Assembly: GCF_900113865.1 (NCBI RefSeq) | Contig: NZ_FOQY01000003.1 | Coordinates: 1 to 64,000, forward strand | Direction of reading: 5' to 3' | From: Streptosporangium canum | GTDB taxonomy: Bacteria > Actinomycetota > Actinomycetes > Streptosporangiales > Streptosporangiaceae | DNA: 64,000 nucleotides | In this document: positions 8,630 through 17,715 of the stretch, piece after piece | Layout of the letters: the number at the start of each line of letters is the position of its first letter | Numbering within the stretch: the first letter of the stretch is position 1 | Program-made: the position numbers and the translations under genes | The notes under the pieces: model-generated | The model's database searches: none | The model's input: the letters and a program-made list of their open reading frames with translations, nothing else | Told to the model about the DNA's origin: nothing

Positions 8630-8881
8630 ATGACGCAACCACTAGATGAGGGGCCCAGGTCGTTCGGCGGGCGGCTGGCGGCGATGCCGCCGCGGGTCTG
8701 GGTCGCCCTGGTCCTGGCCGCGCTCGGCGTGGTCTTCGTCGCGCAGAACCGGGAGCGCGTCCGGATCCAGTGGCTGATGCTCACCGTGACCTCACCGCTC
8801 TGGATCGCGCTGCTGGCCGTCCTGCTGGTCGGCGTGATCATCGGGCTACTGCTCCGCCGCCGGTCGTCGAAGCGGAGGTGA
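8630..8881 (+). CDS. LapA-domain (DUF1049) small membrane protein
   Basis: An 83-residue protein started at ATG 8630, which has GGAGG 5 bp upstream. Two transmembrane helices (about 23-38 and 53-74) flank the NRERVRIQWLMLTVTSPLW segment characteristic of the LapA domain, and the C-terminus is a basic RRRSSKRR tail. In Gram-negatives LapA helps LPS assembly; the role in actinobacteria is not known. Its last 44 bases overlap the convergent narK end. Confidence 0.82.
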   Translation: MTQPLDEGPRSFGGRLAAMPPRVWVALVLAALGVVFVAQNRERVRIQWLMLTVTSPLWIALLAVLLVGVIIGLLLRRRSSKRR

Positions 8882-10037
8882 ACGCCTTGCGGGTGTAGAG
8901 CAGCGCGGCCAGGGCCGTCGCGGCGAGCAGGACGTAGCCGATCACGTAGGCGCCGGTGGCGGAGTAGACGACGCCCATGACCAGCGGCGGGAAGTAGCCG
9001 CCCAGGCCGCCGGCCGCGCCCACCAGGCCGGTGACGGTGCCCACCCTGGACGGCTCCACGAGCCGGGCGACCAGGGCGAACACGCCGCCGGTGCCGAGGC
9101 CGAGGAAGAGCGCCATCAGCACGAAGCAGGCACCGGCGGGGATCTCCGGCGGCGGGTCGAAGGCCAGGACCAGCGCCATGACCGCGGTCCCGGCGAACGA
9201 CACCAGCAGCACCCTGGCCGGACCCACCTTGTCGGACAGCACCCCGCCCAGCGGCCGGGCCGCGACGGCGGCGATCGAGAAGCCCGCGTCACGCAGGCCC
9301 GCCCCGGTCTGGCTGAAGCCGTAGACGTTCTGCAGCAGGGCGGGCAGGTAGGTGGAGAAGGCGACGAATCCACCGAAGGCGACGGCGTAGAGGAACGCGC
9401 ACTGCCAGGTGGCCTTGATCTTCACGGCCTCGCGCATGCGGGGCAGCGCCGGAGCGGTGGACGGCTTCCAGGCGGGCGAGTTCCGGCTGAACAGCAGCAT
9501 GACGACGGCCATCACAGCCAGGGCGGCGGCCATCATCACGTGGGTCTGCATCCGGCCGGCGGACTCGACCAGGCGGGGGGTGAGGAACGCCGAAAGCGCC
9601 GTGCCGCCCATGCCCGCGCCGAAGACGCCGGTGGCGAAGCCGCGGCGCTCGGGCGCGTACCAGGCGTTGACGAAGGGGATGCCCACCGCGAACGAGGTGC
9701 CTCCGACGCCGAGCAGGAAGCCCCAGAACAGCAGCCATCCGTAGGAGTCCACCCAGCCCACGAAGAGGACCGGCACGATGGTGACGGCGCAGACGATCGC
9801 GAACATCAGCCGGCCGCCGAGCCTGTCGGCGAGCATTCCGATCGGTATCCGGCCGAGGGAGCCGACCAGCACCGGGATGGCGACCAGCAGGGAGGTCTGG
9901 GTCGGCGACAGACCGAGCTGCCTGCTGTAGCTCCCCGCGAGCGGGCCGATCAGGTTCCACGCCCAGAAGGTGATCGCGAACGCGGCCGTGGCGAGCGCCA
10001 GGTTGACCGCCTGCCCTTTGCGAAGTTCATCCGACAT
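8838..10037 (-). CDS. narK: NarK/NasA-type nitrate/nitrite MFS transporter
   Basis: A 399-residue major facilitator with twelve hydrophobic helices. It shows the MFS motif between helices 2 and 3 (GMLADRLGGR) and the nitrate signature-like glycine-rich helices GFLLGVGGTSFAVGIPFVNAWYAPE and GAAGGLGGYFPPLVMG. It should bring nitrate in or nitrite out for the divergent nitrate reductase. The start ATG at 10037 is only 50 bp from the narG start. The 3' end overlaps the LapA-like gene by 44 bp. Confidence 0.92.
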   Translation of the reverse strand: MSDELRKGQAVNLALATAAFAITFWAWNLIGPLAGSYSRQLGLSPTQTSLLVAIPVLVGSLGRIPIGMLADRLGGRLMFAIVCAVTIVPVLFVGWVDSYGWLLFWGFLLGVGGTSFAVGIPFVNAWYAPERRGFATGVFGAGMGGTALSAFLTPRLVESAGRMQTHVMMAAALAVMAVVMLLFSRNSPAWKPSTAPALPRMREAVKIKATWQCAFLYAVAFGGFVAFSTYLPALLQNVYGFSQTGAGLRDAGFSIAAVAARPLGGVLSDKVGPARVLLVSFAGTAVMALVLAFDPPPEIPAGACFVLMALFLGLGTGGVFALVARLVEPSRVGTVTGLVGAAGGLGGYFPPLVMGVVYSATGAYVIGYVLLAATALAALLYTRKAFTSASTTGGGAVAR

Positions 10038-10087
10038 ATATACCGCCCAGAGCCGTAAATATTAACCGTGTGTGATGAACTGGATAC
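10038..10087. promoter_or_regulatory. Compact divergent narK/narG promoter region
   Basis: Only 50 bp separate the two start codons. The centre is an A/T-rich GTAAATATTAAC, offering TAATAT toward narK and TATTAA toward narG as -10-like boxes. The -35 regions would have to lie inside the opposite gene. No FNR or NarL box was recognised. Confidence 0.45.
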
Positions 10088-13000
10088 ATGGCGTCCGATG
10101 CCGAGAATCTACTCCTCAAGACAGGCCGGTTCTTCAGGCGGGTTCCGGCGAACGACGATCCGCGAACGCTGTATCTGGTGGGGGGCCGCGAGGGCGACTC
10201 CTTCTACCGGGACCGCTGGAGCCACGACAAGGTGGTCCGTTCGACGCACGGGGTGAACTGCACCGGTTCGTGCTCGTGGAAGGTCTACGTCAAAGACGGG
10301 ATCATCACCTGGGAGACCCAGCAGACCGACTATCCCAGCGTGGGGCCGGACCGCCCCGAGTACGAACCGCGCGGCTGCCCCCGGGGCGCGGCCTTCTCCT
10401 GGTACACCTACTCGCCCACCCGGGTCCGCTACCCCTACGCGCGCGGGGTGCTGGTGGAGATGTACCGGCAGGCCAGGCGCGGCGGCCTCGATCCGGTCGC
10501 CGCCTGGGCGGAGATCACCACCGACCCCGAGCGCCGCCGCCGCTACCAGTCGGCGCGCGGCAAGGGCGGGCTGGTCCGCATCGGCTGGCCCGAGGCGACC
10601 GAGATGATCGCGGCCGCGCACGTGCACACCATCAAGACCTACGGCCCGGACCGGGTCGCCGGCTTCTCCCCCATCCCGGCCATGTCGATCGTCTCCCACG
10701 CGGTCGGCTCGCGGTTCGTGTCGCTGATCGGCGGGACCATGCTGTCGTTCTACGACTGGTACGCCGACCTGCCCGTCGCCTCCCCGCAGGTCTTCGGCGA
10801 CCAGACCGACGTGCCGGAGTCGGCCGACTGGTGGGACGCCGCCTACCTGGTGCTGTGGGGCGCGAACGTCCCGGTCACCAGGACCCCGGACGCGCACTAC
10901 ATGGCCGAGGCCCGCTACCGGGGGCAGAAGGTCGTCGTGGTCTCGCCCGACTACAGCGACGCGGCCAAGTTCGCCGACGAGTGGCTCGCGATCCGGCCGG
11001 GCACCGACGGCGCGCTGGCCATGGCGATGGGCCACGTGCTGCTGAAGGAGTTCTTCGTCGACCGGCAGGTGCCCTACTTCACCGACTACGTCAAGCGCTT
11101 CACCGACCTGCCGTTCCTGGTGCGGCTGCGCGAGCGCGACGGCGTCCACGTGCCGGACAAGTTCCTCACCGCGGCCGACCTGGGCGACACCGGCGAGGGC
11201 GCGGAGTGGAAGACGGTCCTGATGGGCCCCGACGGCGAGCCGGTCGTGCCCAACGGCTCGCTCGGCTTCCGCTGGACCGACTCGGGCAAGGGCCGCTGGA
11301 ACCTCAGACTGGACGTCGACCCGCTGCTGACCCTGTACGGCGGGCGGTCGGCCACGGTCGACCTGCCCCGTTTCGACGACGGAGCGGGCGCCGTCCGCCG
11401 GGGCGTGCCGGTGCGGCAGGTGGGCGAGCACCTGGTGACCACGGTCTTCGACCTGATGCTCGCCCAGTACGGCGTCGCCAGGGACGGCCTGCCCGGCACG
11501 TGGCCGAGCGGCTACGACGACCCGGCCGAGCCGTACACGCCCGCCTGGCAGGAGCCGATCACCTCGGTCCCGGCCGGCAGGGCGGTGCGGATAGCACGGG
11601 AGATGGCGGAGACGGCCGCGAAGACGGAGGGCCGCTTCATGATCGTGCTCGGCGCGGGGACCACCCAGTGGTTCCACGGCGACACGATCTACCGGGCGTT
11701 CCTGTCGCTGCTGCTGCTCACCGGCTGCCAGGGCGTCAACGGCGGCGGCTGGGCGCACTACGTCGGCCAGGAGAAGTGCCGGCCGCTGGCCGGCTGGGCG
11801 CAGCTGGCGGGCGGGCTCGACTGGTCCCGGCCGCCGAGGCAGACGCCGGGCACGCCGTACTGGTACCTCCACACCGACCAGTGGCGCTACGACCGGTTCG
11901 ACGCCGGGGAGCTGTGCTCTCCGCTGGGGCCGGGCGCGTTCAACGGCCTGCACACCGCCGACCTGGTGGCGCGGGCGGTGCGCAGCGGCTGGATGCCGAT
12001 GGCGCCCGCCTTCGACCGCAACCCGCTGGAGCTGGGCGAGGCCGAGGACCCGGTGGAGTTCACCCGCCGGGAGCTGCGGGAGGGCAGGCTGAGGTTCGCC
12101 GCCGAGGCCCCGGACGATCCGCGCAACTGGCCGCGGGTGCTCACCGTGTGGCGCTCGAACCTGCTCGGCTCGTCGGCCAAGGGCAACGAGTACTTCCTGC
12201 ACCACCTGCTGGGCGCCGGCTCCAACCTGCCGCAGCCCGACCCGGACGCCCCGCGGGGCAAGCTCGACCTGCTGCTGTCGCTGGACTTCCGGATGACGTC
12301 CACGACGCTGTTCTCCGACATCGTGCTGCCGGCCGCGACCTGGTACGAGAAGCACGACCTGTCCTCCACCGACATGCACCCGTTCGTGCACGCCTTCAAC
12401 CCGGCGATCGACCCGCCCTGGGAAACCAGGACCGACTTCGACGCCTTCCACGCCATCGCGGCCCGCTTCTCGGAACTGGCCGCCGAGCACCTGGGGGTGT
12501 GCCGGGACGTGGTGGTCGTCACCCCCCAGCACGACACGCCGGGAGAGACCGCGCAGCCCGGCGGCCGGGAACCGGACGGGCCGGTCGTGCCGGACCTGGC
12601 CGTGGTGGAGCGCGACTACGGCGCCGTCGCCGGGAAGATGGCCACGCTCGGACCGCTCGCCGAGAAGCTGGGGCTGCCGGTCAAGGGAGTGGTGTTCAGG
12701 CCCGACGCCGAGGTGGAGTGGCTCGGGCACAGCAACGGGCTGGCCCACAACGGGAGCACCCGGGGGCGGCCGCTGCTGGACACCGAGGCCAAGGCGTGCG
12801 AGGCGGTCCTGGCGCTGTCGGGCGTCAGCAACGGGCGGCTGGCCCTGCAGGGCTTCGCCCAGCTCGCCGAGCGCACCGGGACGGACCTGTCGGAGCTGGC
12901 CCACGGCGGCCACCGGATCGTGTTCTCCGACACCCAGGCCAGGCCGGTCCACGTGGCCTCCAGCCCCGAGTGGTCGGGCAAGGAGGCGCACGACCGGCGC

Positions 13001-13633
13001 TACTCGCCCTTCACCATCAACGTCGAGAACGGCAAGCCCTGGCACACGCTCACCGGGCGCATGCACTTCTTCCTCGACCACGACTGGATGCACGAGTACG
13101 GCGAGGCGCTGCCGGTCTACCGCCCGCCGCTGGACATCGCGGCCCTGTTCGGCGAGGACGGGCAGGTGCAGGGCGGGATCGTCGTCCGCTACCTCACCCC
13201 GCACTCCAAGTGGTCGATCCACTCCGAGTACCAGGACAACCTGATCATGCTGTCCCTGTCGCGGGGCGGCCCGACCGTCTGGATGTCGGTCGAGGACGCC
13301 TCGGCGATCGGGGTGGCCGACAACGACTGGGTCGAGGCGGTCAACCGCAACGGCGTGGTCGTGGCCCGGGCGATCGTGTCGCACCGGATGCCCGCCGGGA
13401 CGGTGTACGTCTACCACGCCCAGGACCGCGTGGTGGACGTGCCGCTCTCGGAGCGGACGGGCCGGCGCGGCGGCATCCACAACTCGCTGACCCGGGTGCT
13501 GATCAAACCGACCCACATGATCGGCGCGTACGGGCAGCTCTCGTTCGCGTTCAACTACCTCGGCCCCACCGGGAACCAGCGCGACGAGATCACCGTCATC
13601 CGCCGGCGCTCCCAGGAGGTGCGTTACCAGTGA
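10088..13633 (+). CDS. narG: Respiratory nitrate reductase alpha subunit
   Basis: A 1181-residue Mo-bisMGD catalytic subunit reducing nitrate to nitrite with quinol electrons on the inner membrane face. Direct evidence: the FS0 cluster ligands H54, C58, C62 and C97 (motif HGVNCTGSC ... RGCPRGA) match E. coli H49/C53/C57/C92 at a constant +5 offset, and D227 in FYDWYADLP corresponds to the Mo-ligating Asp222. The molybdopterin-dinucleotide-binding tail is at the C-terminus (HAQDRVVDVPLSER, GAYGQLSFAFNY). It is slightly shorter than the 1247 residues of E. coli. First gene of narGHJI; no strong ribosome site precedes the ATG. Confidence 0.97.
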   Translation: MASDAENLLLKTGRFFRRVPANDDPRTLYLVGGREGDSFYRDRWSHDKVVRSTHGVNCTGSCSWKVYVKDGIITWETQQTDYPSVGPDRPEYEPRGCPRGAAFSWYTYSPTRVRYPYARGVLVEMYRQARRGGLDPVAAWAEITTDPERRRRYQSARGKGGLVRIGWPEATEMIAAAHVHTIKTYGPDRVAGFSPIPAMSIVSHAVGSRFVSLIGGTMLSFYDWYADLPVASPQVFGDQTDVPESADWWDAAYLVLWGANVPVTRTPDAHYMAEARYRGQKVVVVSPDYSDAAKFADEWLAIRPGTDGALAMAMGHVLLKEFFVDRQVPYFTDYVKRFTDLPFLVRLRERDGVHVPDKFLTAADLGDTGEGAEWKTVLMGPDGEPVVPNGSLGFRWTDSGKGRWNLRLDVDPLLTLYGGRSATVDLPRFDDGAGAVRRGVPVRQVGEHLVTTVFDLMLAQYGVARDGLPGTWPSGYDDPAEPYTPAWQEPITSVPAGRAVRIAREMAETAAKTEGRFMIVLGAGTTQWFHGDTIYRAFLSLLLLTGCQGVNGGGWAHYVGQEKCRPLAGWAQLAGGLDWSRPPRQTPGTPYWYLHTDQWRYDRFDAGELCSPLGPGAFNGLHTADLVARAVRSGWMPMAPAFDRNPLELGEAEDPVEFTRRELREGRLRFAAEAPDDPRNWPRVLTVWRSNLLGSSAKGNEYFLHHLLGAGSNLPQPDPDAPRGKLDLLLSLDFRMTSTTLFSDIVLPAATWYEKHDLSSTDMHPFVHAFNPAIDPPWETRTDFDAFHAIAARFSELAAEHLGVCRDVVVVTPQHDTPGETAQPGGREPDGPVVPDLAVVERDYGAVAGKMATLGPLAEKLGLPVKGVVFRPDAEVEWLGHSNGLAHNGSTRGRPLLDTEAKACEAVLALSGVSNGRLALQGFAQLAERTGTDLSELAHGGHRIVFSDTQARPVHVASSPEWSGKEAHDRRYSPFTINVENGKPWHTLTGRMHFFLDHDWMHEYGEALPVYRPPLDIAALFGEDGQVQGGIVVRYLTPHSKWSIHSEYQDNLIMLSLSRGGPTVWMSVEDASAIGVADNDWVEAVNRNGVVVARAIVSHRMPAGTVYVYHAQDRVVDVPLSERTGRRGGIHNSLTRVLIKPTHMIGAYGQLSFAFNYLGPTGNQRDEITVIRRRSQEVRYQ

Positions 13634-13664
13634 CCAGGCGGCGAACGAGGGAGGTGGGCGAGCG

Positions 13665-15296
13665 GTGACCAGAGTCATGGCCCAGATCGCCATGGTGATG
13701 AACCTCGACAAGTGCATCGGCTGCCACACCTGCTCCGTCACCTGCAAGCAGGCGTGGACCAACCGGAGCGGCGTGGAGTACGTCTGGTTCAACAACGTCG
13801 AGACGCGGCCGGGACTGGGCTACCCGCGCCGCTACCAGGACCAGGAGAAGTGGAAGGGCGGCTGGGAGCTCGACCGGAAGGGGCGGCTGACGCTCAAGTC
13901 CGGCGGGCGGCTGCGCAGGCTGCTGAGCATCTTCGCCAACCCGATCATGCCGTCCATCCAGGACTACTACGAGCCGTGGACCTACGACTACGAGAACCTG
14001 ACCTCGGCGCCGCTGTCGGCGGACACCCCGGTGGCCCCGCCGCGCTCGCTGATCAGCAACGAGCCGATGGCCGTGCGATGGAGCGCGAACTGGGACGACG
14101 ACCTCGGCGGCGGCCCCGCGCTGGCCTCGCGGGACCCGGTGGTGGAGCGGATCGGCGACCGGGTGCGGCTCGACTTCGAGAACGCCTTCATGTTCTACCT
14201 CCCCCGGATCTGCGAGCACTGCATCAACCCGGCGTGCGTCGCGGCGTGTCCCTCCGGGGCGATGTACAAGCGCTCGGAGGACGGGATCGTCCTGGTGGAC
14301 CAGGACCGGTGCCGGGGCTGGCGGATGTGCGTCACCGGCTGCCCGTACAAGAAGGTCTACTTCAACCACAAGACCGGCAAGGCCGAGAAGTGCACCTTCT
14401 GCTACCCCCGCGTGGAGGTCGGCCTGCCGACGGTCTGCTCGGAGACGTGCGTGGGGCGGCTGCGCTATCTCGGGGTGATCCTCTACGACGCCGACCGGGT
14501 CACCGAGGCCGCCTCCGTGCCCGACGACCGCGACCTGTACGAGGCGCAGCTCTCGCTGTTCCTCGACCCCCGGGATCCGGAGGTGGCCGAGGCCGCGGCG
14601 CGGTCGGGCATCCCCGACGACTGGATGGCGGCGGCCAGGAGATCGCCGGTCCACGATCTGATCATGAAGTACCGGATCGCGCTGCCGCTGCATCCGGAGT
14701 ACCGGACGATGCCGATGGTCTGGTACGTGCCGCCGCTGTCCCCCGTGGTGGACGCGCTGGCCGGCAGCGGGCACGACGGTGAGGACGCCGGGAACCTGTT
14801 CGGCGCGATCGAGACCCTGCGCATCCCGGTGGAGTATCTGGCCGAGCTCTTCACCGCCGGGGACCCGGCGCCGGTGACGGCCTCGCTGCGGCGGCTGGCC
14901 GCGATGCGCGCCCACATGCGCCGGATCAACCTCGGTGAGGAGCCCGACCCGTCGATCGGCGCGCGCGCCGGACTGACCGGCGACGACATCGACGGCATGT
15001 ACCGGCTGCTGGCGCTGGCCAGGTACGACGAGCGGTACGTGATCCCGACGGCCTACGCCGCCCAGCCCGGATCGGTCGAGGAGATCGGCTGCAGCCTCGA
15101 CTACGACGGCGGCCCCGGCATGACGGGCCCGTTCGGCGAGGCCTCGGGGCAGCCGGTGCCGGTGGCGATCGAGACCTTCCACTCGCTCAAGCAGCGCCAG
15201 ACGAGCGAGGACGTCACCCACGAGCGCGTCAACCTCCTCAACTGGGACGGGAAGGGCGTGCCCAAGGGCATGTTCCCGGAGAAGGAGGACCGGTGA
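13665..15296 (+). CDS. narH: Nitrate reductase beta subunit (iron-sulfur)
   Basis: A 543-residue electron-transfer subunit passing electrons from NarI heme to NarG. Four Cys clusters are visible: CIGCHTCSVTC near the N-terminus, CEHCINPACVAAC, CRGWRMCVTGCP and CTFC with a following CSETC. The Trp in CRGWRMC replaces one Cys, the hallmark that makes one centre a [3Fe-4S] cluster. The GTG at 13665 follows GGGCGAGCG; an internal ATG at 13677 would also work. The gene begins 31 bp after narG and overlaps narJ by 4 bp. Confidence 0.97.
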   Translation: MTRVMAQIAMVMNLDKCIGCHTCSVTCKQAWTNRSGVEYVWFNNVETRPGLGYPRRYQDQEKWKGGWELDRKGRLTLKSGGRLRRLLSIFANPIMPSIQDYYEPWTYDYENLTSAPLSADTPVAPPRSLISNEPMAVRWSANWDDDLGGGPALASRDPVVERIGDRVRLDFENAFMFYLPRICEHCINPACVAACPSGAMYKRSEDGIVLVDQDRCRGWRMCVTGCPYKKVYFNHKTGKAEKCTFCYPRVEVGLPTVCSETCVGRLRYLGVILYDADRVTEAASVPDDRDLYEAQLSLFLDPRDPEVAEAAARSGIPDDWMAAARRSPVHDLIMKYRIALPLHPEYRTMPMVWYVPPLSPVVDALAGSGHDGEDAGNLFGAIETLRIPVEYLAELFTAGDPAPVTASLRRLAAMRAHMRRINLGEEPDPSIGARAGLTGDDIDGMYRLLALARYDERYVIPTAYAAQPGSVEEIGCSLDYDGGPGMTGPFGEASGQPVPVAIETFHSLKQRQTSEDVTHERVNLLNWDGKGVPKGMFPEKEDR

Positions 15297-15871
15297 GCGG
15301 CCGTCCGGCCGGCCACGGCACGGACCGCGTGGTGTGGCAGGCCGCCGCGCACCTGCTCGCCTACCCGGAGGAGGCGTTCTGGGCACGGCTGCCGCTGATC
15401 CGCGAGGCGGCGGGCGGCAGTTTCGGACCGTTCCTGGACCACCTCGCGCGGGCGGACCGGGGCGAACTCGCCGCGCACTACGTGGAGACCTTCGACTTCA
15501 AGCGCCGCTGCTGCCTCTACCTGACCTACTACACCGACGGGGACACGCGACGGCGGGGCGAGTCGCTGGCCGCGCTGAAGGCCCGCTACCGGGCCGGCGG
15601 GTGGGAGCTCTGCGGGGACGAGCTGCCCGACTACCTGCCCGTGATGCTGGAGTTCGCCGCGCTGGATGCCGGCGGGGCGGAGATCCTGCGGGAGAACCGG
15701 GCCGGCCTGGAGCTGCTCCGGCTGGCCCTGCACGCGTACGCCTCGCCGTACGGGTCGGTGATCGACGCCGTGTGCGCCACGCTGCCGCCGCTCGGCGGGG
15801 CCGAGCGGGCGCTGGTGGCCCGGCTGTCCGGTCAGGGGCCGCCGGCGGAGTCGGTGGGGGTCTACAGGTGA
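15293..15871 (+). CDS. narJ: Nitrate reductase assembly chaperone NarJ
   Basis: A 192-residue all-helical TorD-family chaperone that binds the NarG N-terminus and assists cofactor insertion and membrane attachment; it is not part of the final enzyme. The WQAAAHLLAYPEEAFW start and YVETFDFKRRCCLYLTYYTDGDTRRRG core are typical of NarJ. The GTG start overlaps the narH stop, indicating coupled translation. The region around its stop codon is duplicated downstream (15867/15921). Confidence 0.95.
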   Translation: MSGRPAGHGTDRVVWQAAAHLLAYPEEAFWARLPLIREAAGGSFGPFLDHLARADRGELAAHYVETFDFKRRCCLYLTYYTDGDTRRRGESLAALKARYRAGGWELCGDELPDYLPVMLEFAALDAGGAEILRENRAGLELLRLALHAYASPYGSVIDAVCATLPPLGGAERALVARLSGQGPPAESVGVYR

Positions 15872-15950
15872 GCGGGCCGACGGGAGATCCGCGGACGGGC
15901 GGGTCCGGGCGAGGACCGCGGGTGAGCGGGCCGGTGGGGAGTCGCGGGTG
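15867..15950 (+). repeat. Imperfect tandem repeat straddling the narJ stop codon
   Basis: The string ggtgagcgggccg begins at 15867 (containing the narJ TGA) and again at 15921, each followed by a related gggag...cgcgg tail; a shorter copy (ggtgagctgg) at 15947 forms the narI start. The result is a 76-bp spacer in an operon whose other junctions overlap or nearly touch. Confidence 0.6.
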
Positions 15951-16673
15951 AGCTGGACCGAGATCGCCTTCTGGGTGGTCGCGCCGTACCTGACGCTGGT
16001 GATCCTGGTCGGCGGGCTGATGTGGCGCCACCGCTACGACAAGTTCGGCTGGACCACCCGGTCCTCGGAGCTGTACGAGAGCCGGCTGCTGCGGATCGGC
16101 AGCCCGCTGTTCCACTTCGGGCTGCTGTTCGTGATCCTCGGCCATCTGTTCGGGCTGGTGATCCCGGAGAGCTGGACCGGCGCGATCGGGATGAGCGAGT
16201 CGCTTTACCACGTGATCGCGCTGGTCGTGGGGGGTGTCGCCGGGGTGTGCACGCTGGCCGGGATCGCCCTGCTGATCTACCGCCGCCGCACCCGGGGCCC
16301 GGTCTTCATGGCGACCACGAGGAACGACAAGATGATGTACGTCGTGCTGGTCGCCGCGATCCTCGCCGGGCTGATGACCACGCTGCTCAGCGCCGCGTTC
16401 CAGGCACACGACTACCGCCAGACGGTCTCCCCGTGGTTTCGCGGGGTCTTCGTCCTGCAACCCGACGCCGGGGCCATGATCCGGGCGCCGTGGACCTTCA
16501 AGCTGCACACCCTGGTCGGCATGCTGCTGATCGCGCTGTTCCCCTTCACCCGCCTGGTCCACGCCTTCGCCGCCCCGGTGGGCTACCTGTTCCGCCCCTA
16601 CGTCGTCTACCGCAGCCGCGGCGCGGGCGACCGCCCGGCCGTACGGGCGCCCCGCCCGGGATGGGACCGGTGA
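15948..16673 (+). CDS. narI: Nitrate reductase gamma subunit (cytochrome b)
   Basis: A 241-residue membrane diheme subunit that oxidises quinol and anchors NarGH. Five hydrophobic helices are visible. The heme-ligand histidines H56, H66, H187 and H205 fall at exactly the E. coli NarI positions (GSPLFHFG, LGHLFGL, KLHTLVG, RLVHAF). The GTG start lies 76 bp after narJ, across a repeated spacer. The operon ends at a hairpin at 16675-16711. Confidence 0.96.
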   Translation: MSWTEIAFWVVAPYLTLVILVGGLMWRHRYDKFGWTTRSSELYESRLLRIGSPLFHFGLLFVILGHLFGLVIPESWTGAIGMSESLYHVIALVVGGVAGVCTLAGIALLIYRRRTRGPVFMATTRNDKMMYVVLVAAILAGLMTTLLSAAFQAHDYRQTVSPWFRGVFVLQPDAGAMIRAPWTFKLHTLVGMLLIALFPFTRLVHAFAAPVGYLFRPYVVYRSRGAGDRPAVRAPRPGWDR

Positions 16674-16674
16674 C

Positions 16675-16711
16675 CCCGGACGGCTCCGGAGCGGAGCCGG
16701 CACCGTCCGGG
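16675..16711. terminator. Bidirectional terminator-like hairpin between narI and the GH19 gene
   Basis: CCCGGACGG (16675-16683) pairs with CCGTCCGGG (16703-16711), and a further GGCTCCG/CGGAGCC pairing lies inside. It sits between two converging genes. Confidence 0.65.
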
Positions 16712-16720
16712 ATCACGCGC

Positions 16721-17611
16721 TCAGCAGCTCAGGTTGCCGCCGGGGGTGGTGCCCAGGATCTGGACGAACCTCTGGTAGGCGTTGACGCGGCTCTGCACCT
16801 GCGCCGGGTTCCTGCCGCCGCACTCCAGGCTGCCGTTGATGCTGCGGATCGTCTCACCGAAGCCGTAGCCGTTGACCATGGCGTTGTGCGCGGTCATCGT
16901 GCCCGGCCCGTTCTGGCTCATCCAGTACCAGACGCCGGTCTTCCACGCCACCGCCGGATCGGTCTGCACCAGGTTCGGGTTGTTGAGCAGGTTGATGCCG
17001 AGCGCGTCGCCGGCCGCCTTGTAGTTGAAGTTCCAGCTCAGCTGGATCGGGCCGCGGCCGTAGTAGGCGGCCTGGCCCGCGGGGCAGCCGTACGGCTGGC
17101 CGGCGTCGCAGTAGTGCGGGTAGTTGGCGGTGTTCTGCTCCACGATGTGGACCAGGCCGCCGGTCTCGTGGTTGACGTTGGCCAGGAAGGCCGCCGCCTC
17201 CTGTCGCCTGACGGTGTCGCTGCCCGTCCTCGCGAAGGCGGGGTAGGCGCTCAGGGCTGCGACCAGGCCGTTGTAGGTGTAGAAGGAGTTGCGGCTCGGG
17301 AACATCTGGTTGAACTGCGCCTCGCTCACCACGAAGGCTCCGGGGTTCGGCGGGGTCGTGGGGGTCGTGCCGCCGCAGGTCCCCTGGTCCGCCCAGACCG
17401 CGGCGGTGCCCGGCGTCTCGTTCTGGGTCCACCACTTCGCCGACCAGTTGTGGCCGTTGTGGGAGGCGACGGCGCCGCCGGTGTAGACCGCCCCGGAGCT
17501 CCACGGGGTGGCGCAGGCCGCGGCGGAGGCGGAGGACATCGGCGCGACGACCGCCAGCACCCCCGCCACCGCCAGGGCGGCGAGAGCCGCCATGACGTGT
17601 TTTCCGAACAT
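16721..17611 (-). CDS. Secreted GH19 chitinase with CBM5/12
   Basis: A 296-residue exported enzyme. A signal peptide covers about residues 1-31. A small aromatic-rich chitin-binding module (about 33-79, with NWSAKWWTQNETPG) follows, then a Thr/Pro linker and a GH19 catalytic domain from about 92. E149 in NVNHETGG and E158 in HIVEQN, nine residues apart, fit the acid and base Glu pair of bacterial GH19 chitinases. GGRGPIQLSW-type loop and two C-terminal Cys are present. It should cleave chitin by an inverting mechanism. GGAGGG lies 6 bp before ATG 17611. Last gene of a four-chitinase cluster. Confidence 0.95.
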   Translation of the reverse strand: MFGKHVMAALAALAVAGVLAVVAPMSSASAAACATPWSSGAVYTGGAVASHNGHNWSAKWWTQNETPGTAAVWADQGTCGGTTPTTPPNPGAFVVSEAQFNQMFPSRNSFYTYNGLVAALSAYPAFARTGSDTVRRQEAAAFLANVNHETGGLVHIVEQNTANYPHYCDAGQPYGCPAGQAAYYGRGPIQLSWNFNYKAAGDALGINLLNNPNLVQTDPAVAWKTGVWYWMSQNGPGTMTAHNAMVNGYGFGETIRSINGSLECGGRNPAQVQSRVNAYQRFVQILGTTPGGNLSC

Positions 17612-17673
17612 CTGATCCCTCCTTCGTGCGGCACGGGCCGCACCGGATCGGCGACGGAACCGGCTGGTGGGGA

Positions 17674-17710
17674 CCTCGCCGCCGGGAGTCCGTCTCTCCC
17701 GGCGGCGAGG
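17674..17710 (-). terminator. Terminator hairpin after the first GH18 gene
   Basis: A perfect 15-bp stem, CCTCGCCGCCGGGAG (17674-17688) with CTCCCGGCGGCGAGG (17696-17710), and a 7-nt loop, begins 6 bp past the stop codon at 17716. Confidence 0.85.
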
Positions 17711-17715
17711 GGCTC

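Noticed and set aside
10109-13795. A 1228-codon minus-strand open frame opposite narG
   Set aside because: It is the antisense shadow of a G/C-rich gene; the translation is Val/Arg/Gly/His-rich with no domain, and the plus strand encodes a complete NarG.
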